Source of the DNA: a bacterium
Lineage (GTDB): Bacteria; Myxococcota_A; UBA9160; SZUA-336
NCBI GenBank assembly: GCA_024226335.1
Contig: JAAELY010000118.1
Coordinates: 87,546 to 151,545, forward strand
Direction: 5' to 3'
Length of the DNA stretch: 64,000 nt
Below the pieces are notes generated by a model that made no database searches, had not been told where the DNA came from, and was given only the letters and a program-made list of their open reading frames with translations. Below are positions 18,152 to 27,726 of this stretch, one piece after another (the stretch's first letter is position 1; each line of letters opens with the position of its first letter). The position numbers and the translations under genes were made by a program.

Positions 18152-18373
18152 ATGCGTCCAAATCGTGAAAGGGCTTCAATTCAAGAGTGTCCCTTGAACA
18201 TCCTCCGGAACTCCATCACGTTCGGAGTTCTGGCCCTCATTGTTGCACTACTCAGCTTCGCCCCACTCCCAACGCCGCCGCGGTCGTGGCGGTCGCCCGG
18301 CTCGGGTAACAGTTCTCCGTCGGGTGCCAGGTTCGGGTGCGAGGTTTCCGCTCAACAAGCCGTTTCCGACTGA
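18152..18373 (+). CDS. Doubtful small single-helix ORF in the 18.1-18.45 kb spacer
   Basis: A 73-codon frame with one clear hydrophobic helix (ITFGVLALIVALLSFAPL), followed by Pro/Ser/Arg-rich sequence with no protein character. After codon 35 or so another frame reads more naturally, so this could be a broken or frameshifted small membrane protein. No ribosome site is evident. The rest of the 354-bp spacer shows nothing else recognisable. Confidence 0.25.
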   Translation: MRPNRERASIQECPLNILRNSITFGVLALIVALLSFAPLPTPPRSWRSPGSGNSSPSGARFGCEVSAQQAVSD

Positions 18374-18455
18374 CAGCGAACCGCTTCCCTCGTTCTGCGG
18401 CCGTGATACTCTGGCGAAATTGAACGACCTATCTGTCGGATGACTCGGGATCCAA

Positions 18456-18977
18456 GTGGCCAACCTGGAAACGCTCGCCAATATTGCAGAGATCTTCGGC
18501 GCCATCACGATCATCGGCGGCGCGGTCTTCGCGATCGCTCAAATTCGAGAGTTTCGTGCCCAGCGCCGCCTCGCGGTTACCGTGGAGCTGACCCGATCCT
18601 TTCAAAATCCCGACTTCGCCGACGCGATCAACCTGATCAGGGATCTTCCAGACGGCCTATCCGGAAGCGAGCTTCGCTCGAAAGGTCCGGAATACCAGCG
18701 AGCGGCGGTCATGATCTGTACTACGTATGAGACCATCGCGTTTCTCGTTTTCAAAGAGATGGCTTCCCTATCGATGGCACGCGAACTTTCCGGAGGCATC
18801 GCCCTGGTTCTCTGGCGAAAGCTGGAAGGTTGGACCGAGCACGTTCGCGAGGAACAGGACCAGCCCTCCTGGGCAGAGTGGTTTCAGTGGCTCGTCGAGC
18901 AGTTCAAACGCGATAGCGTGCAAGAGGAAACGCACCCAGCGTACCAGCGCCACGCGGACTGGCGCCCCCGTTTCTAG
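18456..18977 (+). CDS. DUF4760-like membrane-anchored protein
   Basis: A 173-residue protein starting at GTG 18456. An N-terminal helix (IAEIFGAITIIGGAVFAIAQ) is followed by EFRAQRRLAVTVELTRSFQNPDF, a helical cytoplasmic domain with Trp-rich parts (SWAEWFQWLVEQF) and HPAYQRHADWRPRF. This order resembles DUF4760-type proteins of unknown function. It stands alone between the GST gene and the DUF1214 gene. Confidence 0.6.
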   Translation: MANLETLANIAEIFGAITIIGGAVFAIAQIREFRAQRRLAVTVELTRSFQNPDFADAINLIRDLPDGLSGSELRSKGPEYQRAAVMICTTYETIAFLVFKEMASLSMARELSGGIALVLWRKLEGWTEHVREEQDQPSWAEWFQWLVEQFKRDSVQEETHPAYQRHADWRPRF

Positions 18978-19144
18978 AGGGTGTAGCCTGAGAATGCGTT
19001 GCAGCTAGAAAAGACCCGCGACCCGGTGGAACTCTGGGTTCCGGGCTCGATGCACACTAGATGGTGTGGGTCCTCTCCGGGTCGGTAATGTTCGGCCTGA
19101 CCACCCGCCTCGGCCAGAGTGCGTGAACAGGGTAGGATGCCCGC

Positions 19145-20455
19145 ATGCGTATTCGCACTGCTCTCATCTCGATCGGGGTTGTAGTTGTGGTCGCGGTCGT
19201 CGCGTTCCTGTTCGGTCGCCTGAGCGCGCCCGCTCCGACTTTCGAAGCAGGTGCCTCCGCCGAACTCGACGATGATCTTTCGGCTGCGTGGGGCGACTTC
19301 ATCCGTGCGCAGGACGAAGCTCTGCAACTGATGCAGGCGAGCGAGTTCTTCGGCGATGACCAGGAGCGTGCGGAAGCCTATCGAGGCGTTCTCTACGCGC
19401 TGGTCGGCGCGATCAAGACGGGCGGGCTCATGGACCGCGACCGGCCGCGCTTCATGCGCGCGGTCGACTGGACTTCCAAGAGCGGTCTCGACAACCCCGA
19501 CAACAAGTACTACCTCGCGCTGATTCGAGACGACGCAGAGTATCGGGTGACAGGGACGCGTGGCACGACGAAGTCGCTCGTGTTTCAACTCCTGGTTGGT
19601 CAGCCCGGCGTTCGAGGCGCCGGAACCAGCACCCATGTGAGCATGCTCGACGCACGCGACATGGCCATCGACCGGAATGGAAGCTTCGAGATCTACATCG
19701 GACGCAACGATCCCGGACAAGGCAGGAACTGGTTGCGAGTGGGGGACGGCGCCGAGACGCTGATCGTACGCTTCAGTCACGGTGACTGGGATCGCGAGCA
19801 GGCCGGCCGGTTGCGTATCGAGCGCATCGGTAGTGAAGGAGAAGCCGCGCCAGCACTCGACTCCCGACAGATGGCCTTTCGATTGCGCGACGTCGCGACC
19901 ACGCTCTTCGACAGGACGGCCACCTGGCTCGATTTTGCGGGCAAAGCGTGGCGCTTCATGCCGCGAAACGAAGTTTCGCAGGCTCGCGAGACGCGGGGCG
20001 GACTGGTCGGTCAGTACTCCGCCTTCGGCAGTTTCGAGCTGGGTCCGGACGAGGCACTGATCGTCACGACTCATCCCTCGAACGCGGATTACCAGGGCAT
20101 TGAACTGGGCAATCTCTGGTTCGTGAGCTTCGATTACGAAACGCATACCTCGAGCCTGACGACAGACCAGGCGTATCTGTCGAGCGACGGTCGCTACCAC
20201 TTCGTCGTCTCCGCGCGGGATCCCGGCATCCAGAACTGGCTTGATAGGGAAAGGCACCGTCGCGGTCTGATCATGCTGCGTTGGCAGGGTCTCGACGCGG
20301 CATTGAACGATACTCAACAGCCAAGCGCCCGCGTCGTGAAACTCGATCAACTGCGAGCGGAGTTGCCCGACGACACCCCCGACTTCAGCGTCGAGCAGCG
20401 GCGTGAGCAGATCCGGAAACGCCGCCTGCACACACAGCAGCGCTTTGACGGTTGA
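19145..20455 (+). CDS. DUF1214-domain protein with N-terminal membrane anchor
   Basis: A 436-residue protein. An N-terminal helix (TALISIGVVVVVAVVAFLFG) anchors it in the membrane or serves as an uncleaved signal. The middle contains NPDNKYYLALIRDDAEYRVTG and beta-rich sequence. The C-terminal domain has GNLWFVSFDYETHTSSLTTD, YLSSDGRYHFVVSARDPG and QNWLDRERHRRGLIMLRWQG, the DUF1214 pattern. Such proteins are common next to lipid and steroid catabolic genes in environmental bacteria, but the activity is unknown. Confidence 0.75.
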   Translation: MRIRTALISIGVVVVVAVVAFLFGRLSAPAPTFEAGASAELDDDLSAAWGDFIRAQDEALQLMQASEFFGDDQERAEAYRGVLYALVGAIKTGGLMDRDRPRFMRAVDWTSKSGLDNPDNKYYLALIRDDAEYRVTGTRGTTKSLVFQLLVGQPGVRGAGTSTHVSMLDARDMAIDRNGSFEIYIGRNDPGQGRNWLRVGDGAETLIVRFSHGDWDREQAGRLRIERIGSEGEAAPALDSRQMAFRLRDVATTLFDRTATWLDFAGKAWRFMPRNEVSQARETRGGLVGQYSAFGSFELGPDEALIVTTHPSNADYQGIELGNLWFVSFDYETHTSSLTTDQAYLSSDGRYHFVVSARDPGIQNWLDRERHRRGLIMLRWQGLDAALNDTQQPSARVVKLDQLRAELPDDTPDFSVEQRREQIRKRRLHTQQRFDG

Positions 20456-20662
20456 ACCCCGTGGTTCGGTTCTTCATAGAACATCTCGATGGACTTGAAG
20501 ATGTCGGCTTCTGCGAGTCGCCAGGTTCGGTAGACTTTCTTTCTGTTTCTCTCCTGTTTTTGGCGTCCGACACACCCACTCGGGGGTTTCCGCGCAAGTC
20601 GACGTCTCTGGAGGCGTCGTGCGACACTGGGCCGGTCGCGCCTTTTCGCGACGGGAGATCTC

Positions 20663-21817
20663 ATGGCATTGGAGCTCAGCCGGTTGGCCCGCGGATCGCG
20701 AACCTCACCGATTCGCAGCATGACTGTGGAGTGTGCGCGACTCGGAGGCGTGAATCTGGCTCAGGGCGTTTGCGATACACCGGTTCCCGAGGAGGTACGG
20801 CGCGCGGCTCGGGATGCGATCGAAGCCGGTGCGAATACCTATTCGCGCTACGACGGGCACGAAGAACTGCGCCGTGCGCTCGCCGCAAAGATGAAGCGCG
20901 ACAACGGGCTGGACTACGACCCCGAAGGTGAGATCGTCGTGACCTCCGGTGCGACAGGAGCATTCTACGTCGCTGCGCTGGGGCTGCTGGAGCGCGGAGA
21001 CGAGGTCGTGGTGTTCGAGCCTTACTACGGCTACCACACGAACACTCTCGAAGCCCTCGGGATCACACCTCGCTTCGTGCAACTGAAGCCGCCTGACTGG
21101 GATATTCCTCTAGACGAGTTGGAAGCTGCGATCACCGAGCGCACCCGCGCGATCATCATCAACACGCCGGTGAACCCGTCGGGCAAGGTCATCAGCCGAT
21201 CGGAGCTGGTCGCGCTGGGAGAGATCGCGCAAGAGCACGATCTGTTCCTGTTCACCGATGAAGTCTACGAACATTTCATGTTCGACGGCCGCCAACACAT
21301 CAGCCCCGCCTCGCTCCCCGGACTGCGCGAGCGAACGATCACGATCAATGCGCTGTCCAAGACCTTCGCGATCACCGGCTGGCGGATCGGCTGGGTCGCC
21401 GCCGACCGCCGCTTCGCCAGCGCGTTCGGCAATCTGAACGATCTGGTCTATGTGTGTCCGCCGTCTCCACTCCAGTTGGGTGCGGCTGCGGGACTCGAGC
21501 AGCTCCCTCGGGACTACTACACCGGGATCGGTACGGAGTTCGCCGAGAAGCGGGACATTCTCTGCGCCGCATTGGAGCGCGCGGGTCTTCATCCGTTTCG
21601 ACCCCAGGGTTCGTACTTCACGCTGGCCGATATCTCGCGTCTGCCCGGCCAGACCAGCGACGAGCGCGCGATGTACCTGTTGAAGGAGGCCGGTGTGGCC
21701 GCGGTCCCGGGCAGCGCCTTCTTCCGGGGCTCGGCCGGGGACTCTCTGGCCCGTTTCTGCTTCGGAAAGACTGATGCCGAACTGGCCGAAGCCTGTCGCA
21801 GGCTTGAAAACCTTTGA
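20663..21817 (+). CDS. PLP-dependent class I/II aminotransferase
   Basis: A 384-residue fold-type I aminotransferase of the aspartate/kynurenine aminotransferase group. Key segments are NLAQGVCDTPVPEEV near the start, VTSGATGAFYVAALGLL (cofactor phosphate), INTPVNPSGKVISRSEL, FTDEVYEHFMFDG (Asp and Tyr contacts to PLP) and ALSKTFAITGWRIGW with the Schiff-base Lys. The C-terminal ARFCFGKTDAEL has the substrate carboxylate Arg. The start at ATG 20663 has GGGAGA upstream. The amino acid used is not certain. The 207-bp spacer before it holds no visible gene. Confidence 0.9.
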   Translation: MALELSRLARGSRTSPIRSMTVECARLGGVNLAQGVCDTPVPEEVRRAARDAIEAGANTYSRYDGHEELRRALAAKMKRDNGLDYDPEGEIVVTSGATGAFYVAALGLLERGDEVVVFEPYYGYHTNTLEALGITPRFVQLKPPDWDIPLDELEAAITERTRAIIINTPVNPSGKVISRSELVALGEIAQEHDLFLFTDEVYEHFMFDGRQHISPASLPGLRERTITINALSKTFAITGWRIGWVAADRRFASAFGNLNDLVYVCPPSPLQLGAAAGLEQLPRDYYTGIGTEFAEKRDILCAALERAGLHPFRPQGSYFTLADISRLPGQTSDERAMYLLKEAGVAAVPGSAFFRGSAGDSLARFCFGKTDAELAEACRRLENL

Positions 21818-21867
21818 AAATCAACCGCTTACGCTTCTTGTCGGGAGTTCCATGGTTACGTTCAGTA

Positions 21868-21897
21868 TTGACTGTATGTTTCTGCCTGGGCTAGTCT
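21868..21897 (+). promoter_or_regulatory. Candidate promoter of the TetR-SDR-MaoC-thiolase operon
   Basis: TTGACT (21868-21873) and TAGTCT (21892-21897) with an 18-bp spacer, ending 53 bp before the TTG start of the regulator gene. The small inverted pair CAGT-ATTG-ACTG overlaps the -35 region and could be the TetR operator. This is a visual match only. Confidence 0.35.
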
Positions 21898-21950
21898 GAT
21901 CGCGTCGCCGGGAAATCCCGGGAGCCACCAGGGCTTGTCCCGGAGGACCC

Positions 21951-22607
21951 TTGTCTACCTCGACCCCCCAGCCGCGAGCGCGGCGCACCCAGGAGGAGCG
22001 CAGCGCAGAGACGCGCGAGCGCCTGCTCGACGCGACCATTGAGTCGTTGATCGACGCCGGGTACGCGCGTACCACGACGACCGCGGTGTGCGAACGCGCA
22101 GGTCTGTCGCGCGGGGCGCAACTGCATCACTTTCCCACGAAATCGGATCTGGTGATCTGCGCGGTCACGCACCTCGCCGCAAAACGGGGAGACGAGATCC
22201 GCGCGCAGCGGGAGCGACTCGCCGATGGGAATGAAACGCTGGGAACGGCGCTCGATCTGGTCTGGGCGAGTTTTTCCGGCCCCCTGTTTCACGCCGCCCT
22301 CGAACTCTGGGTCGCGGCGCGAACGGATCCGGAGTTGCACGCGAACCTGTATTCCGTGGAACGCCGAGTCGGTCGAAACATGGCTCAGCTCTTTCGGGAA
22401 TTTGCCGGTCAAAGGCCGGAGGGCGAGCACCAGATCGAAGACGTTCTCGAACTCACTTTCTACGTGATGCGCGGCATGGCCTTGCAACGCATCCTGCGGG
22501 ACGACGACACCGAGCGACTGCGCTTGTTCGAGCTCTGGAAGCACATGGTGTCGACCGTCTTGCACGAACCGATTTCATTGAACACGAAACAAAGGAGCAA
22601 TTCATGA
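21951..22607 (+). CDS. TetR-family transcriptional regulator
   Basis: A 218-residue regulator starting at TTG 21951, with GGAGG five bases upstream. The helix-turn-helix region is typical: ERSAETRERLLDATIESLID, TTTAVCERAGLSRGAQLHHFPTKSDLV. The C-terminal ligand domain is helical (LFHAALELWVAARTDPELH). The stop overlaps the ATG of the next gene by four bases, so regulator and beta-oxidation genes are one unit. It is likely to repress this operon in response to an acyl-CoA, as FadR/KstR-type TetR proteins do (inference). Confidence 0.9.
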   Translation: MSTSTPQPRARRTQEERSAETRERLLDATIESLIDAGYARTTTTAVCERAGLSRGAQLHHFPTKSDLVICAVTHLAAKRGDEIRAQRERLADGNETLGTALDLVWASFSGPLFHAALELWVAARTDPELHANLYSVERRVGRNMAQLFREFAGQRPEGEHQIEDVLELTFYVMRGMALQRILRDDDTERLRLFELWKHMVSTVLHEPISLNTKQRSNS

Positions 22608-23509
22608 GTGAAATCCGATTTGAGGATCGCGTCGCCGTCATCACAGGTGCCGGGGGCGGTCTTGGAAAAACCTACGCACTCGAACTCGGTCGACGCGGAG
22701 CAAGCGTCGTCGTCAACGATCTGGGTGGCAGCGCAGACGGCACGGGCGGTGGCAGCTCCATGGCCGACGAAACCGTCAAGACGATCATTGACGCCGGTGG
22801 GGCCGCAGTCGCGAACTACGATTCAGTGGCGACCCCCGAAGGCGGCGAGGCCATCATCAAGAGCGCGATCGACAACTTTGGCAAAGTCGACATCGTCATC
22901 AACAATGCGGGCATCCTGCGCGACAAGACCTTCATCAAGCTCGAGCCGAAAGACCTCGAAGCCGTCATCGACGTGCATCTGAAGGGCGCCTTTTATGTTT
23001 CCCAGCCCGCTTTCCGCGTCATGAAGGAACAGGGCTACGGACGCTTCCTGTTCACGGCCTCGGCCGCTGGAATCTTCGGCAACTTCGGCCAGTCGAACTA
23101 TGGAGCCGCGAAGATGGGACTCGTGGGACTGTCCAACGTCCTTGCCGTTGAAGGTGCGAAGTACGAAATCAAGTCGAACGTGATCGCGCCCATCGCCAAG
23201 ACGCGCCTGACCGAGAGTTTGCTCGGACCCGCAGCCGATGCGCTCGATCCTTCGCTGGTGACACCGCTTTCCTGCTACCTGGTTTCTGAAGACTGTCAGC
23301 TCACGCACGAAGTGATCTCTGTTGGTGGTGGCCGTTTCGCGCGCGTCTTCGTCGGTCTGGCACCGGGTTGGTACGCGGGCAAGGACAAGTCCGTATCGCT
23401 CGAAGATATCCGCGACAACCTGGACGAGATCATGAACGACGACGGTTATATCGTTCCGAAGAGCATCGGTGACGAGATGAGCATCCTCATGAAAACTCTG
23501 GCGAGCTAG
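22604..23509 (+). CDS. MFE-2-type (3R)-hydroxyacyl-CoA dehydrogenase (SDR)
   Basis: A 301-residue SDR. An AAGGAG site lies upstream of ATG 22604. Motifs are VITGAGGGLGKTYALELGRR, VVVNDLGGSADG, NNAGILRDKTF and SNYGAAKMGLVGLSN (Tyr-x-x-x-Lys). The N-terminus and the long C-terminal tail ending in MSILMKTLAS match the dehydrogenase unit of peroxisomal multifunctional enzyme 2/17-beta-HSD4 and the bacterial steroid-cluster Hsd4-type enzymes. It would oxidise a 3-hydroxyacyl-CoA with NAD. It is followed nine bases later by the hydratase gene, so both MFE-2 activities are present as separate proteins. Confidence 0.88.
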   Translation: MSEIRFEDRVAVITGAGGGLGKTYALELGRRGASVVVNDLGGSADGTGGGSSMADETVKTIIDAGGAAVANYDSVATPEGGEAIIKSAIDNFGKVDIVINNAGILRDKTFIKLEPKDLEAVIDVHLKGAFYVSQPAFRVMKEQGYGRFLFTASAAGIFGNFGQSNYGAAKMGLVGLSNVLAVEGAKYEIKSNVIAPIAKTRLTESLLGPAADALDPSLVTPLSCYLVSEDCQLTHEVISVGGGRFARVFVGLAPGWYAGKDKSVSLEDIRDNLDEIMNDDGYIVPKSIGDEMSILMKTLAS

Positions 23510-23518
23510 GAGGCGAAT

Positions 23519-24376
23519 ATGCCGATCGACCTCGAAAAAGCACAGGGCGCGACGCTTCCGGAGAGCAAGTCTTCCTGGAGCGCAGATGACGTGATTCTGT
23601 ACCACCTCGGGCTTGGCGCGGGTGCGGGCAAGCCGCTCGATTCCAAGGAACTCGAGTACACCTACGAGAAGAACCTGAAGGTGCTTCCGACCTTCTGCGT
23701 CACTCCGGTATTCGGCGCCATCGGACAGATGGGTGCCGTGCCCGGTATCGATATCAACTTCGCGTTGGTCTTGCATGGCGAGCAGGAGATCGAGATTCAT
23801 CGACCGCTGCCGACTTCGGCGAACATCGTGTCGAAGGGCAAGATCGCCGGTATCTACGACAAGGGAAAGGCCGCGCTGGTCGTGATCGAGATGCAGACTT
23901 CGGAGGAGGGCGGCGATCCGCTCTTCACCAACCGCTTCTCGATTTTCGCGCGCGGGGAAGGCGGCTTCGGCGGCGAGTCGGGTCCGAAGGCCGGCAATAT
24001 CGCACCCGATCGGGCACCCGACGCCATCGTCGAGAGCCCCACGGTGAGCCATCAGGCGCTGCTCTATCGCCTGTCGGGCGACAAGAATCCGCTACACGCA
24101 GATCCGGACTTCGCGAAGCTAGGCGGCTTCGACACGCCGATCCTGCACGGGCTGTGCTCGTACGGAATCGTCTGCAAGGCCGTCGTCGACGAAGCTCTTG
24201 GCGGAGACGTGGACAAGGTTGCGGGCTATAGCGCGCGTTTTGCGGGCGTCGTATTCCCGGGTGAGACCATCGTCACTTCCATGTGGAAGGAAGACGACCG
24301 AATCCTGATCAGCGCAGTGTCGAAGGAACGCGAAGCGCCGGTCATTTCCAACGCAGCGATCAAGCTGAGAGCATAA
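23519..24376 (+). CDS. Enoyl-CoA hydratase 2 (MaoC, double hot-dog)
   Basis: A 285-residue hydratase-2 like the middle domain of MFE-2. The N-terminal hot-dog half lacks catalytic residues but carries [15 protein letters not shown]. The C-terminal half has the full hydratase motif [20 protein letters not shown] followed by [10 protein letters not shown]. It hydrates trans-2-enoyl-CoA to the (3R)-hydroxyacyl-CoA used by the neighbouring dehydrogenase. The operon order is regulator, dehydrogenase, hydratase, thiolase. Confidence 0.92.
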   Translation: MPIDLEKAQGATLPESKSSWSADDVILYHLGLGAGAGKPLDSKELEYTYEKNLKVLPTFCVTPVFGAIGQMGAVPGIDINFALVLHGEQEIEIHRPLPTSANIVSKGKIAGIYDKGKAALVVIEMQTSEEGGDPLFTNRFSIFARGEGGFGGESGPKAGNIAPDRAPDAIVESPTVSHQALLYRLSGDKNPLHADPDFAKLGGFDTPILHGLCSYGIVCKAVVDEALGGDVDKVAGYSARFAGVVFPGETIVTSMWKEDDRILISAVSKEREAPVISNAAIKLRA

Positions 24377-24389
24377 GGGGATCGAATCA

Positions 24390-25580
24390 ATGGGACGAAA
24401 AGTATTCGTAGTCGGTGTGGGGATGACCAAGTTCGAAAAGCCCGGAGGTCGTGAATGGGACTATCCGGACATGGCGCGAGAAGCGGGACAGAACGCCCTC
24501 GCAGACGCCGGTGTTCCTTTCGAGGCGATCGAGCAGGCTGCAGTCGGTTATTGCTACGGCGATTCGACGGCGGGTGAGCGCGCGTTTTACGAACTCGGAC
24601 ACAGCGGAATTCCGATCTACAACGTGAATAACAACTGCTCGACGGGATCGACCGCGCTGTTCATGGCGAAGCAACTCGTCGAAGGCGGACTGGCCGAGTG
24701 CACCATGGCCCTGGGTTTCGAGAAGATGGAAAAGGGTTCACTGGGCATCAAGTACACCGATCGCACGACGCCCATGGACAAGCACTTCAAGGCCATGGTC
24801 GATGAGAGAGGCTTTGCAAAGGCGCCCGCAGCTCCGCAGATGTTCGGCAATGCCGGCATCGAGCACATGGAGAAGTACGGCACCAAGCCGGAGCAATTCG
24901 CGAAAATCGGCTGGAAGAACCACAAGCACTCCGTCAACAACCCGTACTCGCAGTTCCAGGACGAGTACTCCCTACAGGACATCCTCGATTCGCCGACGGT
25001 CTACGGACCGCTGACCAAGCTGCAGTGCTGCCCGACTTCGGACGGCTCCGGTGCTGCAATCCTGTGCAGTGAGGACTTCGTGAAGAAGCACAATCTGCAA
25101 GACAAGGCGGTCGAGATCCTCGGCATGGCCATGACGACCGATTATCCCAGCTCATTCGAGAAGAGCATGATCAAGCTCGTCGGTTCCGATATGACCAAGG
25201 CTGCGGGCCAGAAGGTGTACGAGCAGTCCGGTCTCGGACCGGAAAACGTCGATGTCGTGGAACTCCACGACTGCTTCTCGTGCAACGAGATGATCACCTA
25301 TGAAGGACTGGGCCTTTGCCCCGAGGGCAAGGGTGGCGAGTTCGTCGACTCGGGCGCCAATACCTACGGTGGGAAAGTCGTCGTGAATCCGTCCGGCGGA
25401 CTGATCTCCAAGGGACATCCCCTGGGAGCAACCGGTCTCGCACAATGCGCCGAACTCAATTGGCAGTTGCGCGGAGAGGCCGAGAAGCGTCAGGTCGACG
25501 GTGCAAAGGTTGCGCTTCAGCACAACCTGGGCCTCGGCGGTGCTGCGGTCGTCACCATGTATCGCAAGGCCAGCTTCTAG
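24390..25580 (+). CDS. SCP2-type thiolase
   Basis: A 396-residue thiolase of the SCPx/SCP2 group, common in cleavage of branched or sterol-derived 3-ketoacyl-CoAs. The catalytic Cys lies in [14 protein letters not shown]. The second motif is [20 protein letters not shown], and the C-terminal His and Cys-like motif lies in [17 protein letters not shown]. All expected thiolase residues are visible, so this one should be active, in contrast to the thiolase-like gene at 53.2 kb. It is the last gene of the operon, ahead of a strong terminator. Confidence 0.92.
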   Translation: MGRKVFVVGVGMTKFEKPGGREWDYPDMAREAGQNALADAGVPFEAIEQAAVGYCYGDSTAGERAFYELGHSGIPIYNVNNNCSTGSTALFMAKQLVEGGLAECTMALGFEKMEKGSLGIKYTDRTTPMDKHFKAMVDERGFAKAPAAPQMFGNAGIEHMEKYGTKPEQFAKIGWKNHKHSVNNPYSQFQDEYSLQDILDSPTVYGPLTKLQCCPTSDGSGAAILCSEDFVKKHNLQDKAVEILGMAMTTDYPSSFEKSMIKLVGSDMTKAAGQKVYEQSGLGPENVDVVELHDCFSCNEMITYEGLGLCPEGKGGEFVDSGANTYGGKVVVNPSGGLISKGHPLGATGLAQCAELNWQLRGEAEKRQVDGAKVALQHNLGLGGAAVVTMYRKASF

Positions 25581-25631
25581 TCAGAAAGGCATTCGGCGGG
25601 GCTCGACCTGCCTCCTAGACTCGCCGATGCC

Positions 25632-25672
25632 AAGGGCTCCGGGGTGCGCAACCCGGAGCCCTTTTCCGTTTC
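25632..25672 (+). terminator. Rho-independent terminator of the beta-oxidation operon
   Basis: A perfect 12-bp stem (25632-25643 with 25652-25663) encloses an 8-nt loop and is followed by TTCCGTTTCT. It lies 52 bases after the thiolase stop. Confidence 0.9.
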
Positions 25673-25708
25673 TCTAACCAATCAAATCCACTTCAACCCA
25701 GGACGCCC

Positions 25709-27205
25709 TTGAGCGACGAACCGCGAAGTACAGACCCTCTGCGAAGCACCGACCTTCTGAGGAGCACGGACCGTCTAGACGATCCCGAAGTCTCGGGATC
25801 GATCCCTTCGGCGACCGTGGCCGCCGCGGCCGGTCAGCTTTCGCGCACGGAACGGCGGCGCCGCGCCGACCGCGACATCCTGCAACTCGCGTGGCCCGCA
25901 GTGGTTTCGCAGCTACTGGCGAGCTTCGTGAGCCTGGTCGATATCGCCATGCTCGGACGTCTGGGAACCGAGTCGCTGGCTGCGGTCGGGTATGCAGCCC
26001 AGTTCTTTCATCTGGCGCAGTCCTGTCTACTGGCTCTGGGCATCGCCTGCGTGGCCCAGATGGCGCGCTCGATCGGAGCCGGAGATCCGGCCCGCGCCCG
26101 TCAGGCACTGGCGACCTCGATTGCACTCGCGTTCGTGGCCTCGGCGGTGATCACGGCGATCGTTCTGGTCTTTCCCCGCGAGCTTCTGCTTCTGCTCAAC
26201 GCGACTCCCGAGATCGCCGAGATCGCGGTTCCCTATTTTCGTCTGACGATCGGGTCCACGACCATCCTGGCCATCGCGTTGATGTACGAGAGCGGTTTCC
26301 GCGCCGCCAAGAACACCCGGACTCCGTTGCGCATCGCGATGTGGGTTACGGGCATCAAACTCGTGCTGAACGGACTGTTGATCTTCGGTGCATTTGGTCT
26401 TCCCCGCATGGAACTGGTGGGCGCGGGGCTTGCGACGGTCGCGTCGCAGGTCTTTGCGATCGTGGCATTCGTGTACGTGAGCCGACGAGCGACCGAAGAG
26501 GTCGGGAGTGCGGTTCGCCTACGCAGGGCAGACTTCGCCGGGATTCCCGCCATGCTGCCCGAAACCCTGCGACTGGCCCTCCCGGCACTCGGAGAGCGCC
26601 TGGGTATGAACCTCGCACTCATGACCTATTTCTGGATCCTCGGAGATTACGGGCCGGTCGCGATCGCGGCCTACACCGTCGGGGTTCGCGCGCTCAGCTT
26701 TTCCTGGATCCCCGGCGTAGGGCTTTCGGTCGCATCTTCGACGCTGGTCGGTCAGGCGCTGGGCGCACACGACCCGCGCACTGCCGTACGGGCCGGCTGG
26801 CGCAGTGCTCGCCTGGCACTGTTTATCTCCGCGATCATGGGGGTGGTGTTCATCCTGACGCGCGTTCAACTCGCGCGGCTTTTCACCAACGACCCGCAAG
26901 TGATCGCCGCCATCGAGCCCTTCATGCTCGTACTGGCGCTCGCTCAGCCTTTTCTTGGCCTGCATTTCACGCTCGGTGGTGCATTGCGCGGGGCGGGTGA
27001 CACCATGACGCCACTGTGGGCTGCGGTCGCCGGGAACTGGATGTTTCGGGTTCCGCTGGCGTTTGCGGCCGCACGCATCTTTGAACTGGATGTCTTCTGG
27101 GTGTGGGTGCCTCTGCTCTTCGATCATCTGATCCGTGCGGGCTGGATCACCTGGGCCTTCCGCAGAGGACACTGGACCCGGAATCTGGGTCTGGGTGTTC
27201 GTTGA
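25709..27205 (+). CDS. MATE-family multidrug/sodium exporter
   Basis: A 498-residue membrane transporter with 12 predicted helices. The first MATE half begins LQLAWPAVVSQLLASFVSLVDIAMLGRLG; the second begins LPETLRLALPALGERLGMNL and includes VLALAQPFLGLHFTLGGALRGAGDT. It should export cationic compounds using Na+ or H+. It starts at TTG 25709. The first 45 residues are an extra hydrophilic tail that includes a threefold repeat of RSTDxL, absent from most MATE proteins. The C-terminal half is typical. Confidence 0.9.
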   Translation: MSDEPRSTDPLRSTDLLRSTDRLDDPEVSGSIPSATVAAAAGQLSRTERRRRADRDILQLAWPAVVSQLLASFVSLVDIAMLGRLGTESLAAVGYAAQFFHLAQSCLLALGIACVAQMARSIGAGDPARARQALATSIALAFVASAVITAIVLVFPRELLLLLNATPEIAEIAVPYFRLTIGSTTILAIALMYESGFRAAKNTRTPLRIAMWVTGIKLVLNGLLIFGAFGLPRMELVGAGLATVASQVFAIVAFVYVSRRATEEVGSAVRLRRADFAGIPAMLPETLRLALPALGERLGMNLALMTYFWILGDYGPVAIAAYTVGVRALSFSWIPGVGLSVASSTLVGQALGAHDPRTAVRAGWRSARLALFISAIMGVVFILTRVQLARLFTNDPQVIAAIEPFMLVLALAQPFLGLHFTLGGALRGAGDTMTPLWAAVAGNWMFRVPLAFAAARIFELDVFWVWVPLLFDHLIRAGWITWAFRRGHWTRNLGLGVR

Positions 27206-27233
27206 CCGGCTCGGGAACGCTATCTTGTAGCGC

Positions 27234-27704
27234 GTGAGCGAAACCCGTCTGGAGATCGACCTGCGCGCGCGAGAGAGACGCTTCTACGATCGTCTGCGCG
27301 CTCTCGTCGTCCGGCCAGTACCCGGAGAAGGGACGGGTGTACGCGACCTCCTGCTCTTGCTGCCGGATATGTTCATTCTTCTGGTCCGGCTTGCCCGGGA
27401 CGATCGCGTCCCGATGGGTTCGAAGATGATCGCGGTGCTCGGCGTCGCCTATGTGCTCTCGCCGATCGAACTCATGCCCGAGATCATTCTCGGACCGATT
27501 GGCTTGATCGACGACTTGGTGGTGGTCGCGGCCGCGCTCTCGCGAGTCATCAATCGCGTGCATCCCGACATCGTCAATTCGCACTGGTCGGGTCAAGGGG
27601 ATGCACTCGAGGCGATCCGGAAGGTCACCGCCTGGTCCGAGAAGACGCTCGGAAAGGTCGTGACCGGAGTGCTCGGGTTCACGCGCGTCCGCGCGCGAAA
27701 CTGA
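27234..27704 (+). CDS. YkvA/DUF1232 membrane protein
   Basis: A 156-residue protein starting at GTG 27234. The DUF1232 core is MIAVLGVAYVLSPIELMPE followed by LGPIGLIDDLVVVAAAL, with the conserved Ser-Pro-x-Glu/Asp and Asp-Asp residues, flanked by charged helices. A second, divergent DUF1232 protein is at 36.1 kb. The role is unknown in general. Confidence 0.85.
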   Translation: MSETRLEIDLRARERRFYDRLRALVVRPVPGEGTGVRDLLLLLPDMFILLVRLARDDRVPMGSKMIAVLGVAYVLSPIELMPEIILGPIGLIDDLVVVAAALSRVINRVHPDIVNSHWSGQGDALEAIRKVTAWSEKTLGKVVTGVLGFTRVRARN

Positions 27705-27726
27705 TCAGCCGAATACCTCTGGAGCC

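Noticed and set aside
21789..21805. Hairpin AAGCCTG-TCG-CAGGCTT at the end of the aminotransferase gene as a terminator
   Set aside because: The stem is inside the coding sequence and is not followed by a T-run.
22823..24052. 409-codon minus-strand frame
   Set aside because: It is antisense to the dehydrogenase and hydratase genes, which have full catalytic motifs.
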